Source: Isoetes taiwanensis (taxonomy: Eukaryota; Streptophyta; Lycopodiopsida; Isoetales; Isoetaceae). Taken from it: 64,000 nt of DNA. Positions 55,480 to 64,000 of this stretch are shown one piece after another. The DNA lies in the NCBI GenBank assembly GCA_021234155.1, contig JAJEKV010000205.1, forward strand, positions 1,099,501 through 1,163,500, given 5' to 3'. A program made the position numbers and the translations under genes. Under the pieces are notes generated by a model that was not told the DNA's origin, did no database searches, and saw only the letters and a list, made by a program, of their open reading frames with translations. Within the stretch, counting starts at the first letter, position 1. Each line of letters begins with the position of its first letter.

Positions 55480-56041
55480 GCACCCCTGACATTACAACGC
55501 GATGGCCATGATCAAAATGTTCCCCAGCGAACGTGTCCACGAGGTACGAGTACAAACCAACGCAACGCCAGAAGACGAGATGAGCAGCTGGACCGACGAC
55601 CCGGCATTCCACCAGATACTTTATGTCGCCGTGGGATGCAGAGTCGTATCGTCACCAACATCGACATACCGGGAGAAGTAGTCAACGGAACGACAGGAAC
55701 AGTCGCGTACGTAGAGACCGACGAGCAGACGGGGGACGCGCGATCCACATGGACGACTCCCTCCACCACATGCACGTCAAGCGAACGCTGGTCGAGTACA
55801 GGCACCAAGGGCCCAGGACCATCTTCAAGAAGACGTTCCCGCCCGCGCTGGCGTATGCCATGACGGGGCACAAGAGCCAGAGCTCCACGATAGAAGGCAA
55901 CACAATCATGGTCGTGAGGAGGGCGTTCACGCCCGGGCTGCTGTACGTGATGCTCTCGCGAATCAAGGACAGGAAGCAACTGTCGATTGTGTCGCCGATC
56001 ATGACGGCGGACTTCCAGCCGAACAAGACGCTGTTAATGTA
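55480..56041 (+). pseudogene. Pif1-type helicase C-terminus of a Helitron-family transposon
   Basis: First frame: F-P-S-E-R-V-H-E-V-R, then V-A-V-G-C-R-V. A second frame follows with N-I-D-I-P-G-E-V-V-N-G-T-T-G-T-V-A. A third reads H-V-K-R-T-L-V-E-Y-R, F-P-P-A-L-A-Y-A-M-T-G-H-K-S-Q-S-S-T-I-E-G and F-T-P-G-L-L-Y-V-M-L-S-R-I-K-D-R, to a stop at 56041. These are the last motifs of the superfamily 1 helicase half of Rep/Hel proteins (A-x-T-x-x-K-S-Q-G-x-T and Y-V-x-L-S-R). The local G/C content is clearly higher than in the neighbours. Two frameshifts; the Rep nuclease and earlier helicase motifs are missing. Confidence 0.8.
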
Positions 56042-57660
56042 GCCGGTTCAAAACATGTCGCAATCAAAAGGTCAATAATTTAGAGCTTTACTTCAGTCTA
56101 TGTAAATAAGTTGCATGTTAATCATATCCAGATGCTATATTTCAGTTAATCAACACACGCAAGGGTCCTCAAAGTTCTGATCAGGTTGCAAAAGACAACC
56201 ATGTTATTGAAGAGTAATGAAGTTGTTTCGAATTACCACGGAAGAAAAACCAACGCGAACCCGACTGCCTAGCCTTCTTCCCAACCCTGCAGTTCTGCTA
56301 GTTTTCCTCCTTATTTTTTCTGCGCCGCAATCCAATCTCATATTTTCCTGCCACTTCTTTTATTGGACAAAATCTTGCTCGACATGTGGCAGCGATAGTG
56401 CTCCAGCATCTGCAAAACGGCAATGGCAGGTAAGGCGCCATCAAATGGCATATTGTTGGACTTGAATTCTGTCAATGCAAGTAAGGCTATAGAGTCTTCT
56501 CCTTCGGGCAGTCCTTAAAGCTTCGGCTGCTGCAGCTAATGCTTCTAGAACTAAAGCTTTTGCTACTACATGCGCTCTAGCTTCTGCTACTATGGCGCTT
56601 CCGAGCAAGAAGAAGCGAGGTCCAGACTTGAGAGCAATGCTTACATTACGTTTTGTGTAAAAGGTTTGCTCTGATTTATTGTCTCTCCTGATAAAATCCA
56701 ACTTCAATTCAGCTTAAACCCTAATGTTTTGAAAACGACATACTTATGCTGTAGGAATATGCGGGCCTCACAACTTTGTGTATCAAATGGACTGTTGTAT
56801 TTCTGATAACCTCAGACTCTGAATGCAGGAGGATAAACATTGTCATTTTCGGATCTAGAGAGATCAATAGGGCTTAGCATCCCACGAATTTGCACATCCC
56901 GCTATCGCACAGTTCAAAGCAGCAACATATACCTTTTGTTACTTTTTATCAGGTATCTTCTAAATGATAGCAGATCTGTCCATGTTTAAACATATTTCCA
57001 AATTTATCTTGCTGAAGAGGACAACAAAGATGTTGGATATTTGTTTTACGTTATCTAGGGCTGTCGGACCATTTTTCGAATATGCAACAGCGAGTGATCT
57101 TAATGAGGAAAACGGTGAAAATTGGGTCACTTTTAGCATATGTCTTTTCTATTTCAGCTAATATTGTAAAAGCAATCATGAGATTGCCAGAGGAGGCATG
57201 AGCATGTATTTTTTTGTAATAGTTCAGCGCCAAGCATTTTATTCAAGGTATGCAAAGGGTTGCAACCAATCTCCCAGTGTCGGATTGACTTTTCAGACAG
57301 CCGTTCCTTCGTCTACTATGATCCTTGCTATAAATCTCGAAACTGATTTCTCAACAAGGAGACTTAGAGCCAGTCAAGGTGATCTCTATCCGACGTAAGC
57401 AGCTCTCTACAAGTTGTCATTTATGGACGAAGAAACTTATCCGCACACTGCTATATATATTGTGCTATATGATCTACGGATTAATATTACATCAACAACA
57501 TAAATGCTAATGTTTATTCTTTTCTACCACTGTCTATAGATCCATATAACAGTGTTTCTGTTTTATCGCCTTGAAGTATTTCTGGAATAATGCTCTGCAA
57601 CAAGATCAAATCAAAATAGTTGATGCTCCTTAATTGTTATAGGATTGCTGAAAAGAACTT
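56042..57660. other. Stretch without a supported gene
   Basis: It includes an Ala-rich short frame near 56475-56660 broken by a stop and no recognisable domain. No continuation of the CLU exon was found on the minus strand here. Confidence 0.4.
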
Positions 57661-57662
57661 AC

Positions 57663-57794
57663 CTGGGCAACAACTCTATGGCCTCTAAAATCAACGATGG
57701 CCATGGCAAGTGTGTACAACCCTGCAATATCAGCACTATTGTATGCCTTTGTGTTGTTAGCTGAGGCATATGTGGCATGTTCACCATCAATTGA
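57663..57794 (-). pseudogene. Single exon of a CLU-domain (clustered mitochondria/REC-like) protein
   Basis: A 44-codon minus-strand exon reads A-S-A-N-N-T-K-A-Y-N-S-A-D-I-A-G-L-Y-T-L-A-M-A-I-V-D-F-R-G-H-R-V-V-A-Q. It is bounded by an acceptor-like gtag (57796-57795) and a strong donor gtaagt (57662-57657). L-x-x-A-x-V-D-x-R-G-x-R-V-x-A-Q is the hallmark of the CLU domain found in plant FRIENDLY/REC/TSS proteins. The next expected exon (I-I-P-G-I-L) was not found within the following kilobase, so this is probably an isolated fragment. Confidence 0.65.
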
Positions 57795-57854
57795 CTACTA
57801 AATTATCCTCCAACTTCAAGTCTGGTGTCGAACTAAGTGCAGCGCTAGGCTCTG

Positions 57855-58100
57855 TCAAATGCTGGTTTCTTCATTAATGCTGGTTGGTTCCTTGGTCTTC
57901 AGGTTCTCTTCGGGATTCTCCAGTGATTCTTGCCCCTTGTTTTGTTGCATTAGCATGACGTCGCCGTCAACAACAAAATTAAAGAATGTCCAAGCCACGT
58001 TGTGGGGGATAATGTCCAAGCCAGGCATTCGATGGAAGCACCACAGGCACAAGTTCAAATGGATGACATGCATTTTTGCGTCCCAAGACTTCAGAAAAAC
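57855..58100 (-). pseudogene. Exon-like segment of unknown identity next to the CLU exon
   Basis: On the minus strand an acceptor-like tatctggcag (58110-58101) precedes a clean frame: V-F-L-K-S-W-D-A-K-M-H-V-I-H-L-N-L, then W-C-F-H-R-M-P-G-L-D-I-I-P-H-N-V-A-W, ending in a Glu/Lys/Asn-rich tail at 57855. It may belong to the same gene as the CLU exon, but I do not recognise it. Confidence 0.3.
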
Positions 58101-58261
58101 CTGCCAGATAATTGGTTATTTCAAACAATGGGCTGATTTAGAATCACAGTCGTAGGATCCAAAATCTCTCCTGAGCTCAAATTAACATAGAACCCTTGTG
58201 GAGATATTTATGAGCTTATCATACTCCCTAGCACTCCATACTGCTGATACAGACTATGCAT

Positions 58262-58400
58262 ATAAGACAATCAAGGGGTAAAACAAGATGATGCAAGCTA
58301 ATCAAGCTACTACTACATCGGCTTATGGAAATGGCATAAAATCACGGGGTAAAACAAAACGATGCAAGATAATCAAGCTACTACTACATCGGCTTATGGA
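58262..58400. repeat. Tandem duplication, ~68-bp unit, two copies
   Basis: ggggtaaaacaa..gatgcaag.taatcaagctactactacatcggcttatggaaatg occurs twice in a row. Confidence 0.85.
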
Positions 58401-60109
58401 AATGACGGCTTAGCCCTGTGCAAAGCCACTGGCAAAAATGCCTCTCAAATTGATCGATTAATTTCGATAATATCAGGCAATTAACTTCGGCCATCTTAGC
58501 TAAACAAGGTTGCCATAGCCCTGTACAAGGCCATCGAAAAAAAAGGGGGAAAAAAATCTTTGCGGTATAAAAAATACAAGGTGTTAAAAAAAAAAGGGAA
58601 AATCTTTTGGAGACCAAAGTTAACTTCATGTGACCTTTTTTCCCGCAAAGCCTTGCTTTACCCTTTGATGTGTTAATAGGCTATTTCTAATTCCTAAGGA
58701 GATATTAAGTCATTAGATTATGGGCATCAAGAAAAGTAAGTTACATGACGTAATTTTCCAAGTTATTGTCCACTTTTATATCTATTCCCATGACTCTTTC
58801 TTGATAACAAATAACAAATAACAGATAAAAAAACATACGTAGGTCTTTAATATCATCGTGCAATTCAAGATGGTAGTCATCCCCCTTTGTAACAATGTCT
58901 CCCAACTTACTCTGAAATTTTCATCCAAGCCAGTTGTTATGTGCAACATCATTAAGGAAATTATTTGACAATAGGGAATTTTATAGTCATCCTAGGCAAT
59001 ATCTTTCTATTGTGCGGCCCAGGCCCATGGAGCATGAGGCGAGGAAATGCACGTTCAAATCCTGCATGTTCTAAAACATATGAAGAGAAATGTTCGCAGC
59101 GGCCTTGGCCGCCGCGATAAATTTCTTGTATGTTTAACAAATGTTGTGGCAATACCATTAAAAACCTTCAACCAACCACGTGGAGACTCATTCTTAGGTT
59201 GTGGGATGCATGTATCTTAACATGGGTTGTCATGTGCTTTGAGAACCTTAAATCAACCACATATGTTTTATAGTCAATCATAGGCTACATACAAAAAAAA
59301 AAAAAAAAAACCGTTATGTGATCCTTATGTTCAACAAACGTAGTTGCGGCAATACCATAAAGAACCTTCAACCAACCAGCAACTCATACATCACTTTCTG
59401 CATGTAGAGACTCATTCTTAGGTTGTCATATGCATGTATCTTAAGAATAGAATAGAATAGAATAGAATAGAGCCTCAAACCAACCACATATTCTTTATAG
59501 TCAATCCTAGTCTACATACAGAAAACAATCTTGGAGACTTTTATTTAACAAATGTTGTCGCGACAATACCATTAAGAAACCTTCAATTAATCACATAGAG
59601 GCTAATTATTAGGTTGTAAGATTCATGTGTCTTAACAGGGGTTGTCATGTTCTTTAAGAACCTTATATACAAAAAACAATATTGTGAGTCTTCTGTTTAA
59701 CAAATGTTGTTGAGGCAATACCATTAAGAACCTTCAACCAACCACGTCTATAGAAGCTCATTCTTAGGTTGCGGGATTCATGTGTCTAAACAAGGGTTGT
59801 CATGTGCTTTAAGAACCTTAAAATGTTTAACAAATGTTGTTGCGGCAAATCCATTAAGAACCTTCAACCGACCGCTTAGAGATTCTTAGGTGGTGGGATG
59901 CATGTGTCTTAGCATGGGCTGTCATGTGCTTTAAGAACCTGAAACCAACCACATATTCTTTATAGTCAGTCATAGGCTATATACAAATAACAAACTTGTG
60001 ATTTTTTTATTTAAAAAATGCTGCTGCAGCAATACCATTAAGAACCTTCAACCAACCACATAGAGGCTCATTTTGAGGTTGTAAGATGCATGCGTCATTG
60101 TTGAAGGAC

Positions 60110-60575
60110 GTCAGACTTTATTCAATCAAAGAGTCAAATACAAGTATAAATGCAGAGACAGGAATAAAATCTCAGCGGATAAGCAGAGACCCACCGAGTG
60201 AAGCAACCTGCCTAAGCATAAGAGTGCACATCCAAATACTCCTCAAAAATCAATCGCCTCTTGCGAGGGGCAAGTGAAGAACAATGATACGACTTTACAA
60301 TGTAACCTTGAGCTTCTTGGAGAACACGATTATCTGCCACATCCAGACCTTTGAAGATTACCAATCTTCGTCTTTTCCAGATAGTCCAGAGCAACCATCC
60401 TGCTGCTAGATGAAAAGCCTGGCCTTGTAACTCTGTCCAGGTACTTGGGTAAATTGCCAAAAGCAGTTGTTGACTTGTTAGTGAAACCTGAAAAAGGGAA
60501 AACAACCAGTCCCATACCTGTCTAAGGTGTTCACACATGAAAAAGCAATGCTCAATGGTCTCAGATCCACGCTTG
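60110..60575 (-). pseudogene. LINE ORF2 C-terminal fragment inside the satellite
   Basis: A minus-strand frame reads C-E-H-L-R-Q-V-W-D-W-L-F-S, A-F-H-L-A-A-G-W-L-L-W-T-I-W-K-R-R-R-L-V-I-F-K-G and K-S-Y-H-C-S-S-L. It corresponds segment by segment to the LINE end at 15.79-16.05 kb (A-F-H-L-A-S-A-W-I-I-W-S-I-W-K-R), so both belong to one family. It is 5'-truncated, as expected of LINE insertions. An aataaagtctgac-type end lies near 60100. Confidence 0.7.
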
Positions 60576-60602
60576 CATACCTTTAAGAACCTTTATCTAA
60601 CT

Positions 60603-60812
60603 GGGTAATTGCACGAAAGGGTGGATACAAAATAGGCCCATATTTTACATTTACATAGGCAATATGTAGGCAGATGTAAGGCAGATGCAGAGCCCATTTT
60701 TTACATTTAATGTAAACAATATGTAGAACCTAACGTCATGTAGAACGTCATCCTTTGTACATGTTTATTACATTATACAAGAAATATGAGACACCCTTCT
60801 ATGCAATTACCC
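60603..60812. mobile_element. MITE (210 bp) with 21-bp terminal inverted repeats
   Basis: The left end gggtaattgca..aagggtg and right end cacccttc..tgcaattaccc are inverted repeats matching at 18 of 21 positions. A 4-bp direct repeat AACT flanks it (60599-60602 and 60813-60816). The inside is A/T-rich and non-coding. The superfamily is uncertain. Confidence 0.7.
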
Positions 60813-62224
60813 AACTGCGACTACAGAAGCTCATTGTTGGGTTGTAGAATTCATGTGTCTTAACAGGTGTTATCATGTGCTTTAAGAACCATAAACGAAC
60901 CACATATTCTTTATAGTCGGTCATAGGCTACATACAAAATATAATCTTGTGAGTATTGCATTTAACAAGTGTTGTTGCGGCAATACCATTAAGAATCTTC
61001 AAGCAATTGCTTAGAGGTTGATTCTTAGGTTCTGGGATGCATGTGCCTTAACATGGATTTTCATGTGCTTTAAGAACCTTAAACCAACCACATACTCTTT
61101 GTAGTCGGCCTTAACGCTACACACAAAAAACAACTTATGTAAGTATTATGTTTAACAAATGTTGTTGTGGCAATACCATTAAGAACCAACCAATAGCTTA
61201 GAAGCTCATTCTTAGTTGTGGGATGCATGTGTGTTAACATTGGTTGTCATGTGCTTTGAAAACCATTCTTTATGGTCAGTTGTAGTTACATACAAATACA
61301 ATCTTGTGAGTATTATGTTTAACAAATGTTGTTGCGTCGATACCACTAAGAACCTTCAACCAACTGCTTGGATGCTCATTCTTAGGTTGTGGGATGCATG
61401 TGTCTTAACATGGGTTGTAATGTGCTTTAAGAACCTTAAATCAACCATATATTCTTTATGGTCAAACGTAGGCTACATAGAAAAAACAATCTTGTGAGTG
61501 TTATGTTTAACAAATGTTGGTGCAATAATACCATTAGGAACCTTCAACCAACTGCTTAGAAGCTCATCCGTAGGTTGTGAGATGCATGTGTCTTAACAGG
61601 GGTTGTCATGTGCTTTAAGAACCTCAAACCAACTACATATTCTTTATAATCGATCGTAGGCTACATACAAAAAACAATCTTGTGAGTCTTATATTCAACA
61701 AATGTTGTTGTGACAATACCATTAAGAACCTTCAACCAACTACGTAGAGGCTCATTCTCAGGTTGTGGGATGCATGTCTTAATATGAGTTATAATGTGCT
61801 TTAAGGACCTTAAACCAACCACATATTCTATATAGTCAGTCATAGGCTATATACAAGAAACAATCTTCTGGATCTTATTTTAACAAATGTTGCTGCAGTA
61901 ATGCCATTAAGAACCTTCAACCAACTGATAGATGCTCATTCTTAGGTTGCGGGATTCATGTGTCTTAACAGGGGTTGTCATGTGATTTAAGAACGATAAA
62001 CCAACCACATGTTCTTTATAGTCAGTTGTAGACTACATACAAAGAATAAATTTGTAAGTCTTATGTTCAACAAATGTTGTTGCAGCAATACATTAAGAAC
62101 CTTCAACCAACTGCGTATAGGCTCAATCTTAGATTATTGGATGCATATGTCTTAATAGAGGTTGTCCTGTGCTTTAAGAATCTTAAACTGGCAATAGATT
62201 CTTTATAGTCGATCGTAGAGAATG

Positions 62225-62465
62225 TACAACAAGATGCCCAGGCACTACGGATTGCCCCAGTGCCATATATAATTGTTTTGGCCGTTCGAAATTTTCTCAC
62301 TATTCTTCTCTTCCCTCTCTATTAGTTCGTTCTGTATTCTCTTCTCTCTTTATGCTCTTTTTATTCTCTATATTTTTGTCTTTATATGGGTCCCATGACC
62401 TATTGGTCTCCGTGGACGTTAAAAAATTTATTCTATTCTATTCTATTCTATTCTCTGTATGGATG
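62225..62465 (+). mobile_element. Small non-LTR element end with (attct)n tail
   Basis: cccatgacctattgg, then tctccgtggacg, then ttaaaaaattt is followed by about five attct units (62428-62455). It matches the minus-strand block at 9.9 kb except for the tail unit. The region upstream is pyrimidine-rich. The 5' boundary is uncertain. Confidence 0.4.
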
Positions 62466-63380
62466 CTGGGATCATACATTCAGGAGGTCATGGACATGCG
62501 AGATCAGATATGTCCTCGCTCACACACTTGACATGTATATATACATATATTTCATGATGTTGTATATCTGTACAGTTTGACAGCATTCTTATTACGGCCA
62601 CGGTTTTTTCGTCGAAAACCCTTCCGGGGGGGGGGCGGATTGGTAAATTCAATGGAATGCAAGAAAGGGGACACCACTGTTGAACTGCTTTCATATTTTC
62701 AAGTGCCTTATATATCGACCACGATCATATTTGAACCAAAGAAAATACAAGGGGTTTTTGTGGACTTAGCGAGTTTTTTCTGTATTGTTATATTAAAGCC
62801 AAGGCGAAAGAAAAAACACACGGAGTTTTTCTGATTTTATACTGGTCCAAACATGACAATGGTTGATAAATAAGGCGCTCGTCACGTTTTTTGAGGATGG
62901 ACAGGTCTTATAGTACTGATGAAGTGCAAGAAGAGATTGAGTGGGCCCCATCCTAGTATACAATGTTTTATTTTTTTATGACCATATCAACTACTAGATG
63001 TTAAAATTCTTCCATTTGAATTCTTGATTTGTGTTGATGTAAAAAGCTCTCTGTAGTTTTTTTGTAGATTGTTGTTTCCAGCATGATTGGTTATCATCAT
63101 TTATGGCTTACTTTTGAGCATCATTTCACGTTTGTATTGCACTACGTCGAAGGTCTCGCATGCGTATTGTAGATTTTCTTGCAACATTCTATTGGTATTC
63201 CGTCAAAGCATATGCAACTCCATCACACCTTAGCTAGCCAAATAACCATTTTCATGTAACTTGATACAGCAAGAACATCAGTACCAATTACAAGTTGAAC
63301 ACTCCAGCCAAATCACTATGAGTGGGAGCTGCCACCCACTGCGTTGAGAAGATACATACTTGCATACCACTGAAAACATC
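62466..63380. other. Stretch without a supported gene
   Basis: It contains a G10 run within a hairpin-like ggttttttcgtcgaaaacc sequence near 62602-62635, weakly similar to the motif at 17.94 and 42.76 kb. Otherwise A/T-rich. Confidence 0.4.
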
Positions 63381-64000
63381 TCAATGGTTGCAAAAACTCA
63401 ATATACTTGAAATGAAATCACTCATTGTGATACACACTTCATTCCAGGAATTGAGTCTGCTACATTCTCTTGCGCTTTCTTCTAAATGAGCAAGCAACAT
63501 CTGACCCTGCAAATCCAGGGCAATGCAGCAAATTTAAAAGATAAGTAAAAACCCCACAAAACTAGTATAATACCTAGAACTTACGTATCGAAAGTTAATG
63601 GAAAAGCCAAACCTGTTGCAAATCAGGATCAATACGTGATGTAACAAGTAATCGACGGAAGTGAATTGCTCGAAGCACTGCTCGGTGCAAATAAGCTGGA
63701 GCTATTGCTTCAAATGCATGCTTCAATGCATGTAACTGATCGGCACTCAAGCATATCTTCCTCTCAACTTGCTGCATGTAAAATGACCAGAATTGTCAAC
63801 CAAATTAGAAATAAATAACATTTTTTCTCAAAAATGTATGTTACAATACCATTTTATATAATTTGTTAGGATAAGTCATGTCCTCCTTCAGCTGACGAAC
63901 TGCAACAACGTGATTGTAGATTGGCCAACAGGGATGCCTTAATTTGAGTTGTGAGATCTGCCCAACTGGTTCTAGGCAAACTTTCACGAACAAATTGTCT
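63381..64000 (-). CDS. Last three exons of an unrecognised gene continuing past the right edge
   Basis: Exons are 64000-63850 (open to the edge), 63771-63613 and 63506-63381, with introns 63849-63772 and 63612-63507. Both introns have gt..ag ends (acceptors tacatgcag and atttgcag) and phase 0. The joined frame reads V-R-Q-L-K-E-D-M-T-Y-P-N-K-L-Y-K-M, then V-E-R-K-I-C-L-S-A-D-Q-L-H-A-L-K-H-A-F-E-A-I-A-P, I-H-F-R-R-L-L-V-T-S-R-I-D-P-D-L-Q-Q, then L-L-A-H-L-E-E-S-A-R-E-C-S-R-L, ending S-F-C-N-H and a TGA at 63383-63381. It is mostly helical and I do not recognise the family. In the edge exon a second frame (F-V-R-E-S-L-P-R-T-S-W-A-D-L) also looks protein-like, so the exon structure upstream of 63900 is uncertain. 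Confidence 0.55.

Larger units (their letters stand above)
59131..62222. repeat. Satellite array, ~190-bp period, about 13 monomers, with insertions
   Basis: The monomer contains aataccattaagaaccttcaacca, then ctcattcttaggttgtgggatgcatgtg, tcttaacatgggttgtcatgtgctttaagaacc, ccaaccacatattctttatagtc, aggctacatacaaa, and tttaacaaatgttgttg. The anchor recurs near 59151, 59349, 59567, 59716, 59845, 60036, 60980, 61176, 61340, 61527, 61718, 61907 and 62087. Typical spacing is 180-198 bp; shorter monomers occur at 59.7-59.9 kb. One monomer has an A19 run near 59294 and one a (agaat) run near 59445. It is interrupted by a LINE fragment and a MITE at 60.1-60.8 kb. The monomers are diverged. Confidence 0.88.

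Noticed and set aside
56550-56562. Another TCTAGAACTA start of a Helentron-like element
   Set aside because: No matching 3' hairpin or subterminal inverse copy was found nearby, and the 10-bp match can occur by chance.
56475-56660. Ala-rich frame suggesting a transit peptide
   Set aside because: A stop breaks it near the start and no mature protein follows; simple codon bias of an Ala/Ser stretch explains it.
59294-59312. A19 run as a retroposon poly(A) tail
   Set aside because: Satellite sequence continues on both sides in register; the run expands the 'catacaaa' part of the monomer.
59131-62222. CRISPR-like array
   Set aside because: The period is ~190 bp, whole monomers are repeated rather than short repeats with unique spacers, and the genome is eukaryotic.

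Overview
The window reads as nuclear DNA of a land plant. The evidence is A/T-rich sequence with long intergenic stretches, GT-AG introns, PPR-protein fragments, an LRR receptor relic, a CDKF-type kinase, and plant-type copia and gypsy retroelements primed by an initiator-Met-tRNA-like site. The PPR and transposon style made me think of a fern or other seedless vascular plant, but nothing here proves that. No rRNA, tRNA, CRISPR, prokaryotic operon or viral genome was seen.

Only a few loci look like working genes: an intronless CDKF-type protein kinase (36806-38389, +); a short-chain dehydrogenase/reductase in at least two exons (50674-51825, -); the last three exons of an unrecognised gene running off the right edge (63381-64000, -); and possibly the N-terminus of a secreted protein running off the left edge (1-46, -). 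Most other recognisable coding sequence is broken: LINE ORF2 pieces (2.5-4.6, 14.3-16.2, 60.1-60.6 kb), PPR pieces (10.7, 33.8, 44.4-45.1 kb), two related LRR relics (28.3-29.1 and 34.4-35.6 kb), a THADA-like (DUF2428) C-terminal fragment (54.2-55.5 kb), a Pif1/Helitron-type helicase tail (55.5-56.0 kb) and one exon of a CLU-domain protein (57.7 kb).

Layout. 0-14 kb: sparse, with LINE and PPR remnants. 14.3-28.3 kb: a LINE piece followed by a five-unit, mostly ~2.5 kb tandem array built from LINE-derived sequence, a segment resembling the N-terminal part of Crypton/DUF3504 proteins, and sequence shared with 33.5 kb; unit 1 is interrupted by a rolling-circle-type insertion. 28.3-36 kb: duplicated LRR relics flanking a small gypsy-type LTR element with gag only. 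36.8-38.4 kb: the kinase. 39.9-47.9 kb: a decayed copia element carrying two insertions, each of which restores the copia reading frame when removed on paper. 48-50.3 kb: a coiled-coil-rich decayed ORF ending at a polypurine tract and a likely 3' LTR. 50.7-52 kb: the SDR gene. 54-58 kb: gene fragments beside a Helitron helicase piece. 59.1-62.2 kb: a ~190-bp satellite interrupted by a LINE fragment and a MITE. 63.4-64 kb: a gene end.

The most interesting system is a set of rolling-circle elements. Two insertions (17174-18192, minus orientation; 42644-46603, plus orientation) share one architecture. Each is a head-to-tail dimer whose two units share a short 5' end and a longer 3' end but differ inside. 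Each starts TCTAGAA, carries the inverse complement of that start just inside a 3' hairpin, and has a 6-7 nt tail after the hairpin. Each was inserted at GCAT|T. This fits the Helentron/Helitron2 group (asymmetric terminal inverted repeats, T|T target). The larger one carries a PPR gene fragment and a coiled-coil ORF. A third insertion (46926-47420) is a textbook small canonical Helitron.
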